The notes: generated by a model not told the origin, from the sequence alone. A stretch of 63,212 nt of DNA from an uncultured Prevotella sp. (GCA_900315955.1 ONBC01000002.1:1-63212); one strand, 5' to 3'. Positions 46,211-56,088 are shown, numbered from the stretch's first letter. Numbers and translations are program-made.

Positions 46211-46435
46211 TGCTGACCTTACTACGGTTAGGTCGCCTACCTTTAACGGTTATGTCACCTACCTAACACAGTTATGTCACCTGCCTAACCGTGTTAGGTA
46301 GGTGACATAACTGTAGTAGGGTCCGTCCTTAGTACTTTTTTCTCATTCAACCAGCCTGCTTTTTTATCTCAACACCCCCTCTTTCGCGTTCTCTTTCGCC
46401 AACTTTCATTGTCCTGACTTTTTACTTTTTGTAAA
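46211..46435 (-). repeat. Dispersed non-coding element, copy 2 (inverted)
   Basis: Collinear with 19078-19303 when read on the minus strand: TTTACAAAAAGTAAAAAGTC, then ACAATGA, AGAACGC, a G-rich stretch, and a tail of alternating GTTATGTCACCTACCT and AGGTGACATAAC words ending in CGTAGTAAGGTCAG. The tail has one more palindromic unit than copy 1. Confidence 0.7.
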
Positions 46436-46599
46436 GAAAGATTCAAGTTTGCCTCGCACTTCCGCACCTGAGAAAAAGGGTTCATCCGAGAAATCGTGTA
46501 ATTTTGTCATTATGCAAATTGAAAAGTCTTAACTTAAAATAGTCAATATCCCGGTAGCCGTAGGGGTTTCTCTTCAAGACTTTTTTTTGTTGATCCCTT

Positions 46600-47050
46600 C
46601 TACTTTTGCATTGCTTGTCCTACATTTGTAGTAAGCCAAAATTCCCGTTCTGTAAGCGGCGATGGAATTACGTTATCCAACCTCTGCTTTTCATCCTCTA
46701 TAAAAATATCCTTATCATGGCGCAACAGTAGCCACACCAGCCAGTTTCTGCACATGAAAGTGATCGAAAACGTGAATGGCAGATAGACGTGTCCCTTCCT
46801 CAAAGCGAAGTCATCAATACAGATGTGTTTGACCTGCTACTTCTTTTATCGTCATTCTATGAAGCAACTCTGTCACGAGCCTTGTCAAACGATGTGTTAA
46901 CGCTGCTTGCCGGTAACGAAATGAAGATCCTCATAGACATTAGCACCACATGTCTTACACTTTAGACGACGCACCTTAACATGTAAGATTGATTGCTTGG
47001 TACCAATATTGACACTGCGGATTTTACGAATCTTGAACCCGTTGCGTACG
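46600..47050 (-). pseudogene. ISL3-like transposase remnant
   Basis: Minus-strand translation shows pieces of an ISL3-type transposase in different frames: NGFKIRKIRSVNIGTKQ, then ILHVKVRRLKCKTCGANVYE (zinc-finger region, about 47040-46900), LTHRLTRLVTELLHRMTIKE (about 46900-46835, shifted frame), and ICIDDFALRKGHVYLPF (about 46830-46780; first catalytic Asp region). Several stops and frameshifts separate them and the catalytic core after the first Asp is not recognisable. A dead insertion sequence; terminal repeats were not found. Confidence 0.65.
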
Positions 47051-47477
47051 CAACATGACGATGGCTACATTCACATCGAGTTTTTATGTCTCTATTTTTG
47101 GATATGATGATTAATAGTGTTGTCTTTTTACTCAGTCTTAATGCATTCGAAGTCCTTTATTCCTTATGCATGATAGATATAGCTGGTGTCCATTTGTCTT
47201 GTTTTTTTGTTTACTTACAAAGGTAATGGATTTCCTGCTATTTTCTTTACATCCTCCAAACTTTATCACACGATTTGTCGGATGAACCTTTTATATAATT
47301 GTTACGATTGCAATACCCGCTACGGCAACGCGACAAGCCCGTTGGCCGCACGGAAAGGCAGAAAGGTTTACGCCCGTTCATTAGGCTATATGTTAGTTGG
47401 TAAGTAACAGGCAAACAGTTGATTAGCACCTGATAATCAGGTATTGCTAAAGTAATGACTGGACTTCCGGGCTTCCT
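47051..47477. other. Gene-free AT-rich region
   Basis: About 430 bp between the transposase remnant and the G1PDH stop. A 73-codon frame at 47186-47407 has no protein-like features. A weak hairpin with CACCTGATAATCAGGT lies near 47428-47443, about 35 nt past the G1PDH stop, and might terminate that operon. Confidence 0.4.
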
Positions 47478-48821
47478 CTATATCTCCCAGCAGCCGCCTT
47501 TACCGAAAGTATCCATCAGCAGGCGGTCGTAGAACATACCGCGCTTGGCAAGATCCAAAAGGTTGAAGCGCCAGCGCATAAGCTGGGCGAAGTCGCAACG
47601 ATAGAGCAGCCACTTGCGGGTGATGCCTACATCCTGAGGCTGGGTCGGGGCACCTACGATGGAGAACAACTTCTGCATCTTGTCGAACGAATAGACCTGC
47701 TTCTTCAGCTTCTCACGAAACTCTGGCCAGCATTCCTTTATCGTCTGCAGCTGTTTGCGCACCGTTCCCCTGTCATTATATTTCTTTGTAATCTCTGTAT
47801 AGCCCAACTTCGGTGCGGGAAAGTTTTCGAAAAGGTCGAGCGCACGTTGTTGTTCCTGTTCGAGTGTAGGCCAGCTATCCACACATTTGTCAACATCGAG
47901 CTTCGTCAAGTCGTAAGTTAGGAACTGGTCGAACATGCCACACATCGTCAGCGTGCCGATAGCCACCTGGAATCCGTGGCTTTGCAGCTTGCCGTGGTAG
48001 CGATGATGGGTCATGTCCATGATATGGCTGAAGAGATGGTCGGTACAGCTGGCGGGGCGGCTGCTACCGTTGGCCTGCATGGCAAAGCCGCTGAGCGTGA
48101 GGCCGACAAAGAAGTTGCCCACGGCATCCGGATCACCGGACGCCACCTTCTCGGGTGTGGACAGCATGTCGTCGAGCACATCCTGCAGCACGTGCCAAGC
48201 CTCTGGCTTGATAGGCTCGGTGCCCATGAGGTCGGCAATCATCCACTCCCCCCCTGCTGGAATCTTGGCGGCCAAATCTGCATAGCCGGCAGCGGTCATT
48301 TCTTTCGGCGCATGAGCTAAGACATCCACATCGGCCACCATCGCGATAGGAGCCGGACAGTCGAAGGTTTGCTTTGCACCCTCAAAGGTGATGGAAGCGC
48401 CGAAGCTTGTATAACCATCCACGGAGGCAGCCGTTGCCACCGAGATGTAACGCTGGTCATCAAGATGATGGGAAGCCAACTTGCAGAGGTCGTTGATGAC
48501 GCCGGAGCCTACGGAGACTGCAATGGCCTGATGCTCCTTCAGCACTTCCTCGACCATCATCACATACTTCCACTCGGCGTGAAACTCCTTCTCCTCAATA
48601 ATGAACTTGTCAACATCGATTCCAGCCTCCTTCATTTTGCTGAAGACATCCTCGCCTGCCGCTTTCCATGTGTTGCAGTCAGCGATAATCATAGCTTTCT
48701 TCCCAGGGAAATGCTTCTTGAACAATACGGGTATTTCCGTATGTACGCCATGCCCCATCACAAAATCTTTGGTCTGGGTAGCCACCAGCAAACCTTTCTC
48801 AATCATCTCTTTGTTTGTCAT
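47478..48821 (-). CDS. sn-Glycerol-1-phosphate dehydrogenase (AraM/EgsA type)
   Basis: A 447-aa iron-containing-alcohol-dehydrogenase-fold enzyme that reversibly reduces dihydroxyacetone phosphate to sn-glycerol 1-phosphate with NAD(P)H, giving the enantiomer used in archaeal lipids. Visible features: nucleotide-binding GSGVINDLCKLASHH (about 103-117), SVATAASVDGYTSFGASI, the metal ligands in AAGYADLAAKIPAGGEW (Asp) and in SCTDHLFSHIMDM and KLQSHGFQVAIG (His). It is the second gene after a HAD-IIA phosphatase (45-nt gap). In Bacillus the homologue AraM feeds heptaprenylglyceryl phosphate synthesis; no partner prenyltransferase is seen here. Promoter sharing with glpT suggests a role in glycerol-phosphate metabolism. 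Confidence 0.88.
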   Translation of the reverse strand: MTNKEMIEKGLLVATQTKDFVMGHGVHTEIPVLFKKHFPGKKAMIIADCNTWKAAGEDVFSKMKEAGIDVDKFIIEEKEFHAEWKYVMMVEEVLKEHQAIAVSVGSGVINDLCKLASHHLDDQRYISVATAASVDGYTSFGASITFEGAKQTFDCPAPIAMVADVDVLAHAPKEMTAAGYADLAAKIPAGGEWMIADLMGTEPIKPEAWHVLQDVLDDMLSTPEKVASGDPDAVGNFFVGLTLSGFAMQANGSSRPASCTDHLFSHIMDMTHHRYHGKLQSHGFQVAIGTLTMCGMFDQFLTYDLTKLDVDKCVDSWPTLEQEQQRALDLFENFPAPKLGYTEITKKYNDRGTVRKQLQTIKECWPEFREKLKKQVYSFDKMQKLFSIVGAPTQPQDVGITRKWLLYRCDFAQLMRWRFNLLDLAKRGMFYDRLLMDTFGKGGCWEI

Positions 48822-48866
48822 AAGAAATAAGGCTTTTATTTTGAAATAGCATTGTTATGGTTTATT

Positions 48867-49730
48867 TTACGGATGCGCCTCGATCAACAGTTCTCCAAGC
48901 TCCTTGATACTTGCCGCCGTGAGATCGGGCTGGCGCTTGTAGGTCAACGACACGTCAAGGGTGGTCTCTCCCGAGAGTACGAGCACGCCAAAGGATCCGG
49001 CATTCTGTGCCGTTGCCACATCCGTATAGATGCGGTCGCCCACCATGGCAATCTCGTCGTCACAGAGCTTGTACTTGTCGCGTATGCACCAGAGCATGTT
49101 TGGGTTGGGCTTTCCTATCACGACATCGGGCTTTCGCTTCGTCGCCCCTTCTATGGCCTTGCAGAGCGATCCGCAATCGACGAGGATGGTCTGTTCGTCC
49201 GTTGGACATACCCAGTCGGGATTAGTGGCGATATAAGGAATGTCGGCGTGTGAGGCCCACCACGCCGCCCGGCAGAGCCGGCTGTAAGTCAGTGTCATGT
49301 CAAACGCAGCCACCAACACGTCGGGGCGGTCTTCAGGAGAGTCGGCGCACAGCTCAAGCCCTCCTTTCCGAAACTCGTCCTGCATGCTTGGCGTGCCTAA
49401 GGCGAAGACCCGGCGAGCCTGCGGATAGTGCTCATGAATATAGTCGATGGTGGCGATCGATGAGGTGTACATCTGCGCTTCCACAGCCTCAATGCCGAGC
49501 CGACGCAGTTTCATCAGATAGTCGCCCGCGTTCTTCGTAGGGTTGTTGGTCAGGAACGAGTAGCTGATGTCCAACTTTCGAAGCGTATCGAGAAACGGCT
49601 GGGTGTAGGGGAACAAAGTGTTGCCCAAGTAGATCGTGCCGTCCATGTCGAGTGCGACATGTTTTATTTTAGCCAAAGCCTGAAGCAGCGCTTCATGGCT
49701 CAGCGGAGAGATATATTTATTGAATTCCAT
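48867..49730 (-). CDS. HAD-IIA phosphatase (NagD/glycerol-phosphate phosphatase type)
   Basis: A 287-aa haloacid-dehalogenase hydrolase of subclass IIA. Motif I is ALDMDGTIYLG (about 25-35), motif II is SFLTNNPTKN, motif III includes the Lys of VIGKPNPNML, and motif IV is MVGDRIYTDV. The cap lies between motifs II and III. Family members dephosphorylate small phosphoesters such as glycerol phosphate, phosphoglycolate or nucleotides. It is the first gene of an operon with glycerol-1-phosphate dehydrogenase, so glycerol 1-phosphate is the likely substrate (inference). Its promoter shares a 38-bp block with that of glpT. Confidence 0.85.
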   Translation of the reverse strand: MEFNKYISPLSHEALLQALAKIKHVALDMDGTIYLGNTLFPYTQPFLDTLRKLDISYSFLTNNPTKNAGDYLMKLRRLGIEAVEAQMYTSSIATIDYIHEHYPQARRVFALGTPSMQDEFRKGGLELCADSPEDRPDVLVAAFDMTLTYSRLCRAAWWASHADIPYIATNPDWVCPTDEQTILVDCGSLCKAIEGATKRKPDVVIGKPNPNMLWCIRDKYKLCDDEIAMVGDRIYTDVATAQNAGSFGVLVLSGETTLDVSLTYKRQPDLTAASIKELGELLIEAHP

Positions 49731-49848
49731 TGTTTATATAGTTTTTACAGAGAGTACACCTTTTTTATAAGGGGCATAGCCGACTTAGATAATATCAATT
49801 GTTTCGTATATTGTTTCTACTTATGTGCAAGCATTTCTTTCTTTTATT

Positions 49849-49902
49849 AAGGGCTTTATTTCAATACGAAACAAAATTAGCTATTTTATTGATACAAACA
49901 AA
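49849..49902 (-). promoter_or_regulatory. Promoter and candidate GlpR operator of the HAD-G1PDH operon
   Basis: Minus strand: TTTG at 49899-49902, 19-nt spacer, TAATTTTG at 49872-49879, followed at once by TTTCGTATTGAAA (49859-49871), a TTTC-N5-GAAA palindrome over the start of transcription. The block 49849-49886 is 36/38 identical to 58093-58130 at glpT. A second partial copy of the palindrome half (GTTTCGTATATTG) lies at 49801-49813. The remainder of 49731-50134 has no gene. Confidence 0.75.
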
Positions 49903-50047
49903 ATAACAAAGCAACAAAAAACAATGATTTTATGTTTTTTAATACAAAAGGATAACAATCAAAGGTTTCATTGCATTCAGATCCTTACGCAATACCGCAA
50001 GTAATTCACAAATAAAGGTTAAATAATATGTTAAAATGGCATTTATG

Positions 50048-50093
50048 TTTTGAAGCGAAACCTTTTTATACTACTTTTGCTTTCAAAAGAAAG
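50048..50093 (+). promoter_or_regulatory. Promoter and candidate operator of glpABC
   Basis: TTTTG 50048-50052, 19-nt spacer, TACTTTTG 50072-50079, followed directly by the palindrome CTTTCAAAAGAAAG (50080-50093). Placement equals that of the TTTC-N5-GAAA site at glpT and at the HAD operon, but the centre is 4 nt. Confidence 0.65.
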
Positions 50094-50134
50094 AGACCTA
50101 TAGAAAAACTTGGTAGACATAATTAGTATACAAT

Positions 50135-51763
50135 ATGATGGACAAGATTCTCACAGACGAATATGATGTGATCATCATCGGTGGTGGTATCACGGGAGCG
50201 GGAACGGCACGCGATTGTGCACGCCGCGGGATGAAGGTTCTTCTCGTTGAGAAGCACGACTTCACCAATGGTGCGACCGGCCGCAATCATGGTCTGCTTC
50301 ATAGCGGCGCACGCTACGCCGTCACCGATCAAGAGTCGGCACGCGAATGTATCAAGGAAAACATGACGCTCCGCCGTGTGGCACGTCATTGTGTGGAAGA
50401 GACCGACGGCCTTTTCATCACGCTCCCCGAAGACAGTCTTGACTATCAGAAGAATTTTGTCGAGGCCTGCCATCGCGCCGGCATCCGTGCCGACATCATC
50501 TCTCCGGAAGAGGCGAGGCGCATTGAGCCATCCGTCAACCCCACCCTCATCGGTGCCGTCCGGGTGCCCGACGCGTCCATTGACCCGTTCCGCCTCACTA
50601 CGGCGAACATCGTCGATGCCAAGCGGCACGGCGCAGAGGTGCTGACTTACGAGGAAGTGGCAGGCTTCATCATTGAGAACGGCGTGATGAAAGGCGTGAA
50701 GCTACGCAACAACCGCACCGGCGAAGAGGCTGAAGTCCATTGCCGCCTCGTCATCAACGCAGCCGGTATCTGGGGGCAGCCCGTGGCACAATTAGCGGGC
50801 ATCAAGATCAACATGTTCCCCGCCAAGGGCACCCTGCTCATCTTCGGGCACCGCGTCAACCACATGGTGCTGAACCGCTGCCGCAAGCCAGCCAATGGTG
50901 ACATTCTCGTGCCTGACGATGCCGTATGTGTCATTGGCACGACGAGCGACCGTGTGCCCTTCGACCAGATTGACGACATGCGCGCCACCCCTGAAGAAGT
51001 GGACCTCATGATCCGCGAAGGCATGCATCTCGCTCCGAGTCTGGCTACGACCCGTGTCATCCGTGCCTATGCCGGCGTGCGCCCCCTCGTGGCAGCCGAC
51101 AACGACCCATCAGGCCGAAGCATCAGCCGCGGCATCGTGCTCTTCGACCATGAGAAGCGCGACGGACTGAAAGGATTCATCACCATCACGGGCGGCAAGA
51201 TGATGACCTACCGGCTCATGGCAGAGAAAGCCACCGACCTGGCTTGCCAGAAGCTCGGCATTGATAAGAAATGCGATACGGCCGTGGTACCTTTGCCCGG
51301 ATCGGAGGAGAACGACAGCGAGATCAAGACCGAGATGCACAACGACATCTTCGCCGATCCCGTAGCCTCAACGAGCCGCTTTGCGGAGATAGGCCGTCAC
51401 GGCACATTCACGAAAGAGATACCCCATGAGACCATCGAGGACCGCGCGCTCGTCTGTGAGTGCGAAGAGGTGAGTGTAGGCGAGGTGAAGTTTGCCGTCG
51501 ACAAACTCCATGTCCATAATCTCATCAACCTGCGGCGACGCACACGTATCGGCATGGGCACCTGCCAGGGTGAGATCTGTGCCTGCCGTGCCTCCTGCGT
51601 GCTCTGCCAGATAGGTCACAGCAAGCCTCAGGAAGCGCTCAGCGACCTTGCATCTTTCATGCAGGAACGTTGGAAAGGCATGCAGCCAGTTGCCTGGGGA
51701 GACACTCTGAAAGAGAACCAGCTGACACTGAAGATTTACCAGGAGCTCTGCGGAATGGAATAG
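50135..51763 (+). CDS. glpA: Anaerobic glycerol-3-phosphate dehydrogenase subunit A
   Basis: A 542-aa FAD subunit that oxidises sn-glycerol 3-phosphate to dihydroxyacetone phosphate. The N-terminal FAD motif is VIIIGGGITGAGTARDCA; GATGRNHGLLHSGARY and INAAGIWGQPVAQLAGI are family blocks. The C-terminal third holds a BFD-like [2Fe-2S] domain with cysteines in CECEEVS and GTCQGEICACR, as in GlpA of E. coli. First gene of glpABC, divergent from the HAD-G1PDH operon. The gap to glpB (66 nt) contains a 7-bp hairpin (CCCTCTC/GAGAGGG, 51777-51794). Confidence 0.95.
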   Translation: MMDKILTDEYDVIIIGGGITGAGTARDCARRGMKVLLVEKHDFTNGATGRNHGLLHSGARYAVTDQESARECIKENMTLRRVARHCVEETDGLFITLPEDSLDYQKNFVEACHRAGIRADIISPEEARRIEPSVNPTLIGAVRVPDASIDPFRLTTANIVDAKRHGAEVLTYEEVAGFIIENGVMKGVKLRNNRTGEEAEVHCRLVINAAGIWGQPVAQLAGIKINMFPAKGTLLIFGHRVNHMVLNRCRKPANGDILVPDDAVCVIGTTSDRVPFDQIDDMRATPEEVDLMIREGMHLAPSLATTRVIRAYAGVRPLVAADNDPSGRSISRGIVLFDHEKRDGLKGFITITGGKMMTYRLMAEKATDLACQKLGIDKKCDTAVVPLPGSEENDSEIKTEMHNDIFADPVASTSRFAEIGRHGTFTKEIPHETIEDRALVCECEEVSVGEVKFAVDKLHVHNLINLRRRTRIGMGTCQGEICACRASCVLCQIGHSKPQEALSDLASFMQERWKGMQPVAWGDTLKENQLTLKIYQELCGME

Positions 51764-51829
51764 GCCGCTCACCGACCCTCTCCGTAGAGAGGGACAACGA
51801 GCACCAAAAGTGATAAAAGATTACAGAAT

Positions 51830-53068
51830 ATGAAATTCGATACTATAATAATAGGTGGCGGTCTGAGCGGACTTACATGTGGTATTGCTCTGGCCAAAGC
51901 AGGACAGAATGTGGCAGTGGTCAGTGCCGGACAAAGCAACCTGCATTTCAGCTCCGGTTCTTTCGACCTTGTCGGCTACAACGACGGACAAGCGGTCAAG
52001 GATCCTTTCAAAGCCCTTGAGCAGATGCCCGAGACTCATCCCTATCACAAGATCGGCAACCCCGACAGCCTCGCCGAACAGGCACGCAAGCTCTTAGATG
52101 AAGCCGGTGTCAAGATGACGGGCGACAACCACAAGAACCATTACCGCCTCTCGCCCGTGGGCAAGCTCATCCCCACCTGGCTGACGATGGACGGACTCTT
52201 CACGGTAAACAGTGCGGAGGAGCTCAACGGCAAACAGATCTGCTTAGGCAACATCGTGGGATTCCTCGATTTCCCGGTTCCTTACCTTGCTGACGGGCTG
52301 CGCCACTACGGAGCCACGGTAGACCTTTGCACCGTTACCACTCCGCGCTTAGAGCACGCACGACAGAGCCCGTCGGAGATGCGTGCCACAAATATTGCCA
52401 ACTACCTTGCCGATGATGAGAACGTACAGGAAGTGGCGGAAGCACTGGAGAAAGCATTGCCCGGAAAGGTTGACCTGTTGCTCTTGCCCGCCGTGTTGGG
52501 CATTGCCAACGACCATGCCGCAAAGCGCTTGCAGCAACTGTTGCCTGTCGAGACGAAGTTTGTGGCGACCATGCCGCCTTCCGTTCCCGGCACTCGCATA
52601 CAGACCTTGCTCCGCCAATATTTCCAGAAGCTCGGCGGCACCCTGCTCCCCAACGACACAGTCGTGAAAGGACAGATTAAGAACAACAACGTCGTACGTG
52701 TCTATACGGAGAACTTGGCTGAGACACCGCTCGAAGCCAGCCACTTCGTGCTTGCCGCAGGATCGTTCCTCAGCGGAGGCTTGGCATCCAACTATGACGG
52801 CATCTTCGAGCCCATCTTCCGCCTTGACATGGAAGGCAGCAACAAACGGACCGACTGGACAGCGGACAAGCTCTTCGACCGGCAGCCCTATCAGTCGTAC
52901 GGTGTCAAGACCGACAACCGCTTCCTCGTCAGCAAAGACAACAACACGATAAATAATATGTACGCTATCGGCACCATGCTCAGTGGCAACGATCCGCGAA
53001 TGGCTACTTCGACAGGCATCGACCTGCTCACGGCTCTCTCCGTGGCATCAGCTGTCACGAGCAAGTAG
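51830..53068 (+). CDS. glpB: Anaerobic glycerol-3-phosphate dehydrogenase subunit B
   Basis: A 412-aa flavoprotein subunit. It starts KFDTIIIGGGLSGLTCGIALAKAGQ, a dinucleotide-binding motif, followed by FSSGSFDLVGY, which is characteristic of GlpB. The end (GTMLSGNDPRMATSTGIDLLTAL) also fits. GlpB probably passes electrons from GlpA to GlpC and helps attach the complex to the membrane. Size and place between glpA and glpC are standard. Confidence 0.94.
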   Translation: MKFDTIIIGGGLSGLTCGIALAKAGQNVAVVSAGQSNLHFSSGSFDLVGYNDGQAVKDPFKALEQMPETHPYHKIGNPDSLAEQARKLLDEAGVKMTGDNHKNHYRLSPVGKLIPTWLTMDGLFTVNSAEELNGKQICLGNIVGFLDFPVPYLADGLRHYGATVDLCTVTTPRLEHARQSPSEMRATNIANYLADDENVQEVAEALEKALPGKVDLLLLPAVLGIANDHAAKRLQQLLPVETKFVATMPPSVPGTRIQTLLRQYFQKLGGTLLPNDTVVKGQIKNNNVVRVYTENLAETPLEASHFVLAAGSFLSGGLASNYDGIFEPIFRLDMEGSNKRTDWTADKLFDRQPYQSYGVKTDNRFLVSKDNNTINNMYAIGTMLSGNDPRMATSTGIDLLTALSVASAVTSK

Positions 53069-53107
53069 TTGAGACATATAATTATAACTAATCAGAAGAT
53101 CAAAGCT

Positions 53108-54364
53108 ATGCAAGATAAGATTCAGCTTTCCAACATCAGCTCCCACGACTACGAGCAGTGCCTGAAGTGCAGCATCTGCACGGTCTATTGCCCCGTCTCT
53201 ACCGTGGAGCCTGAATATCCCGGTCCTAAGCATGCCGGCCCCGACTTGCTGCGCTATCGGCTCAAAGACCCCGACTTCTTCAACGAGACACTCAAGCTTT
53301 GCCTCAACTGTAAGCGGTGCGAGGTGGCCTGTCCGCACGGAGTGAAGGTGGGCGACATCATTCAGGCAGCCCGCATCGAGTACAGCACCCATACGCCAAG
53401 CCTGCGCGACCGTATGCTCGCCAGCACCGACTTTGTAGGCTCCATGGCTACCTTGGTGGCTCCGTTGACCAACTTCTTCCTCGGCCTCAAGCCGGCCAAG
53501 ACAGTGCTCGACAAAGTGATGAAGATTGACCGGCACCGCCAGTTCCCCGCCTACTCGGGGACAAAGTTTGAGACGTGGTTCCACCGTCACGCCGAGGCGG
53601 AGCAACAGAGCTTCAACCGCTTCGTGAGCTACTTCCACGGCTGCTATGTCAACTATAACTTCCCGAAGCTGGGTCAGGACTTTGTCAAGATCATGAACGC
53701 ATGCGGTTACGGCGTTCATCTCTTGGAAAAGGAGAAGTGCTGCGGTGTGGCACTTATCGCCAACGGACTCTCCGGCCAGGCTAAGAAACAGGGGGAACTC
53801 AACATCTCGTCGATGGAGAAAGCAGTGGATGCAAGCAACGAGGCTGTTCTCACGACAAGCTCGACCTGCACCTTCACCATGCGCGACGAATACAAAGACC
53901 TGCTGAAGATTGACAACTCCAAGGTCCGCGACCACATCATGCTCGCCACCCGCTTCCTCTGCCAGAAGATCGACGAAGGAAAGATAAAGCTTGCCTTCCG
54001 CAAGGATTTCCACAAGAAGGTGGCCTATCATACCGCCTGCCACATGGAGCGAATGGGATGGAGCATCTATTCTGTCCAACTGCTGAAGATGATTCCGGGG
54101 CTCGACCTCACGATCCTTGAGAGTCACTGCTGTGGCATCGCCGGCACCTATGGCTTCAAGAAAGAGAACTACGAGCGCTCGCAGAAGATCGGTGCGCCCC
54201 TGTTCAAACAGATCAGAGAAGTCAATCCCGACAGTGTCGCCACCGACTGCGAGACCTGCAAATGGCAGATCGAGATGTCGGCAGGATACCCTGTAGACAA
54301 CCCCGTATCGCTCCTCGCCGAGGCCATAGACGTAGAAGAAACGCGCAAACTGAACGAAAAATAA
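53108..54364 (+). CDS. glpC: Anaerobic glycerol-3-phosphate dehydrogenase subunit C
   Basis: A 418-aa iron-sulfur subunit that links the dehydrogenase to the membrane quinone pool. Two ferredoxin-type clusters (CLKCSICTVYCPVS, about 20-33, and CLNCKRCEVACPHG, about 69-82) are followed by two CCG domains (EKCCGVALIANG and ESHCCGIAGTYGFK), as in heterodisulfide-reductase-like proteins. ATG 53108 is used; the frame before it (from TTG 53069) is not protein-like. With menaquinone it would drive fumarate respiration on glycerol 3-phosphate. Confidence 0.95.
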   Translation: MQDKIQLSNISSHDYEQCLKCSICTVYCPVSTVEPEYPGPKHAGPDLLRYRLKDPDFFNETLKLCLNCKRCEVACPHGVKVGDIIQAARIEYSTHTPSLRDRMLASTDFVGSMATLVAPLTNFFLGLKPAKTVLDKVMKIDRHRQFPAYSGTKFETWFHRHAEAEQQSFNRFVSYFHGCYVNYNFPKLGQDFVKIMNACGYGVHLLEKEKCCGVALIANGLSGQAKKQGELNISSMEKAVDASNEAVLTTSSTCTFTMRDEYKDLLKIDNSKVRDHIMLATRFLCQKIDEGKIKLAFRKDFHKKVAYHTACHMERMGWSIYSVQLLKMIPGLDLTILESHCCGIAGTYGFKKENYERSQKIGAPLFKQIREVNPDSVATDCETCKWQIEMSAGYPVDNPVSLLAEAIDVEETRKLNEK

Positions 54365-54447
54365 AAAACTTGCTTGCTTGAGTAATAAATACTCAAGCGG
54401 CACGTTCAAAGAATGCATACTAATCAACAACTTAAAAACTTATCATT

Positions 54448-55935
54448 ATGAAAAAGTACATTCTTGCCCTTGATCAAGGCACAACCAGCTCCCGCGCTAT
54501 CGTGTTCGACCACAATGGTCAGATCTGCAGCGTCGCTCAGAAAGAGTTCACCCAGTACTTCCCCAAGCCGGGTTGGGTAGAGCATAATCCTAATGAGATC
54601 TGGTCTTCAGAGGCTTCCGTTATCGCCGAGGCTATCTCAGCCATCGACATCAACGGTCTCGACATCGCCGCCATCGGCATCACGAACCAGCGTGAGACGA
54701 CGATCGTTTGGGATATCGACACGGAAGAGCCTATCTACAACGCCATCGTATGGCAGGACCGCCGCACGGCTGAGTTCTGCGACAAGCTGAAGGCTCAGGG
54801 GCTCGTCGACAAGATCCGTGAGAAGACGGGTCTGATCATCGATGCTTACTTCAGCGGCACAAAGATCAAATGGATCCTCGACAATGTGCCGGGTGCACGC
54901 GAGCGCGCTGAGAAAGGCAAGCTGCGCTTCGGTAACGTCGACTCCTGGCTCATCTGGCGCCTGACCCGCGGAGAGGTGCACGTTACCGATGTGACGAATG
55001 CCAGCCGTACCATGCTGTTCAATATCAATACCCTGCAGTGGGATGACGATCTGCTCAAGCTTTTGGACATTCCTCGCAGCATGATGCCGGAGGTGAAGTC
55101 GAGCTCTGAGGTCTATGGCCACACCAAGACCACAATCTTCGCCCACGAGGTGCCTATCGCAGGTATCGCCGGTGACCAGCAGAGTGCGCTCTTCGGCCAG
55201 ATGTGCCTCACACCGGGTTCGATCAAGAACACCTATGGCACCGGTTGCTTCGTCATGCTGAACATCGGTGACAAGCCCATCCTCTCGAAGAACAACCTCC
55301 TCACCACCGTGGCGTGGAAGATCGGCGACAAAGTGAAGTACGCCCTTGAAGGCTCCATCTATGTAGGCGGCAGCGTCGTCCAGTGGCTGCGCGACGGCCT
55401 CGGGTTCATCAAGAGCAGCGGCGAGATTGAGGAACTTGCTTCCTCTGTTCCTGACAGTGGCGGTGTCTATTTTGTTCCGGCGCTCACCGGTCTGGCCGCT
55501 CCTTATTGGGATCAGTATGCCCGCGGCACGATCGTAGGCATCACCCGTGGTACAACCCGCGCCCACATCGCACGCGCAGCCCTCGACGGCATCGCCTTCC
55601 AGACCTACGACATCGCTCAGGCCATGGCAAAAGACATGAATGCTCCTCTGACAGAGCTGAAGGTCGACGGCGGTGCTTCCCGCAACAACCTGCTCATGCA
55701 GTTCCAGGCCAACCTCCTCGGCATCCCTGTGGTACGTCCGAAGATCACGGAGACGACAGCTCTCGGTGCCGCTTATCTCGCAGGTCTGGCCGTAGGATTC
55801 TGGAAAGACATCGACGAAATCAAGAGCCAGTGGCAGGTAGAGCGCACCTTTGAGCCGGTGCCCGAGGGCGACGAGATCAAGCAGGCCAAGGCCGGCTGGG
55901 CCGACGCTATACAGCGCACCCTGACACACAAGTAA
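54448..55935 (+). CDS. glpK: Glycerol kinase
   Basis: A 495-aa FGGY-family kinase that phosphorylates glycerol to sn-glycerol 3-phosphate with ATP. Visible blocks: [53 protein letters not shown] (adenosine/phosphate motif), [11 protein letters not shown] and [18 protein letters not shown]. Full length. It lies 83 nt after glpC; the gap has a small hairpin (GCTTGAGTA/TACTCAAGC). It acts with GlpF on glycerol and with GlpABC on the product. Confidence 0.97.
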   Translation: MKKYILALDQGTTSSRAIVFDHNGQICSVAQKEFTQYFPKPGWVEHNPNEIWSSEASVIAEAISAIDINGLDIAAIGITNQRETTIVWDIDTEEPIYNAIVWQDRRTAEFCDKLKAQGLVDKIREKTGLIIDAYFSGTKIKWILDNVPGARERAEKGKLRFGNVDSWLIWRLTRGEVHVTDVTNASRTMLFNINTLQWDDDLLKLLDIPRSMMPEVKSSSEVYGHTKTTIFAHEVPIAGIAGDQQSALFGQMCLTPGSIKNTYGTGCFVMLNIGDKPILSKNNLLTTVAWKIGDKVKYALEGSIYVGGSVVQWLRDGLGFIKSSGEIEELASSVPDSGGVYFVPALTGLAAPYWDQYARGTIVGITRGTTRAHIARAALDGIAFQTYDIAQAMAKDMNAPLTELKVDGGASRNNLLMQFQANLLGIPVVRPKITETTALGAAYLAGLAVGFWKDIDEIKSQWQVERTFEPVPEGDEIKQAKAGWADAIQRTLTHK

Positions 55936-55991
55936 CAGATCCCCTACCGCACCCTTCTCCTCTTAGGAGAAGAGTACGGAAGCTCCAAGAA

Positions 55992-56029
55992 CAATATGCC
56001 TGCCTTTACATTCATCAGCAGGCATATTG
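55992..56029 (+). terminator. Intercistronic hairpin between glpK and glpF
   Basis: A 12-bp perfect stem (CAATATGCCTGC 55992-56003 with GCAGGCATATTG 56018-56029). There is no T-run, so partial termination or mRNA processing is more likely than a full stop. A second 8-bp hairpin (CTTCTCCT/AGGAGAAG) is at 55954-55972. Confidence 0.5.
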
Positions 56030-56088
56030 CTGTTCATAAAGACATATTAAAAAACAACTATAAAACAACAATTAAAAACTAAAGAACT

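Noticed and set aside
47186-47407. 73-codon frame before the G1PDH operon
   Set aside because: No recognisable domain, no promoter, and in a region of decayed sequence.
53048-54430. 460-codon antisense frame over glpC
   Set aside because: Shadow frame; the cysteine clusters of GlpC are unmistakable on the plus strand.
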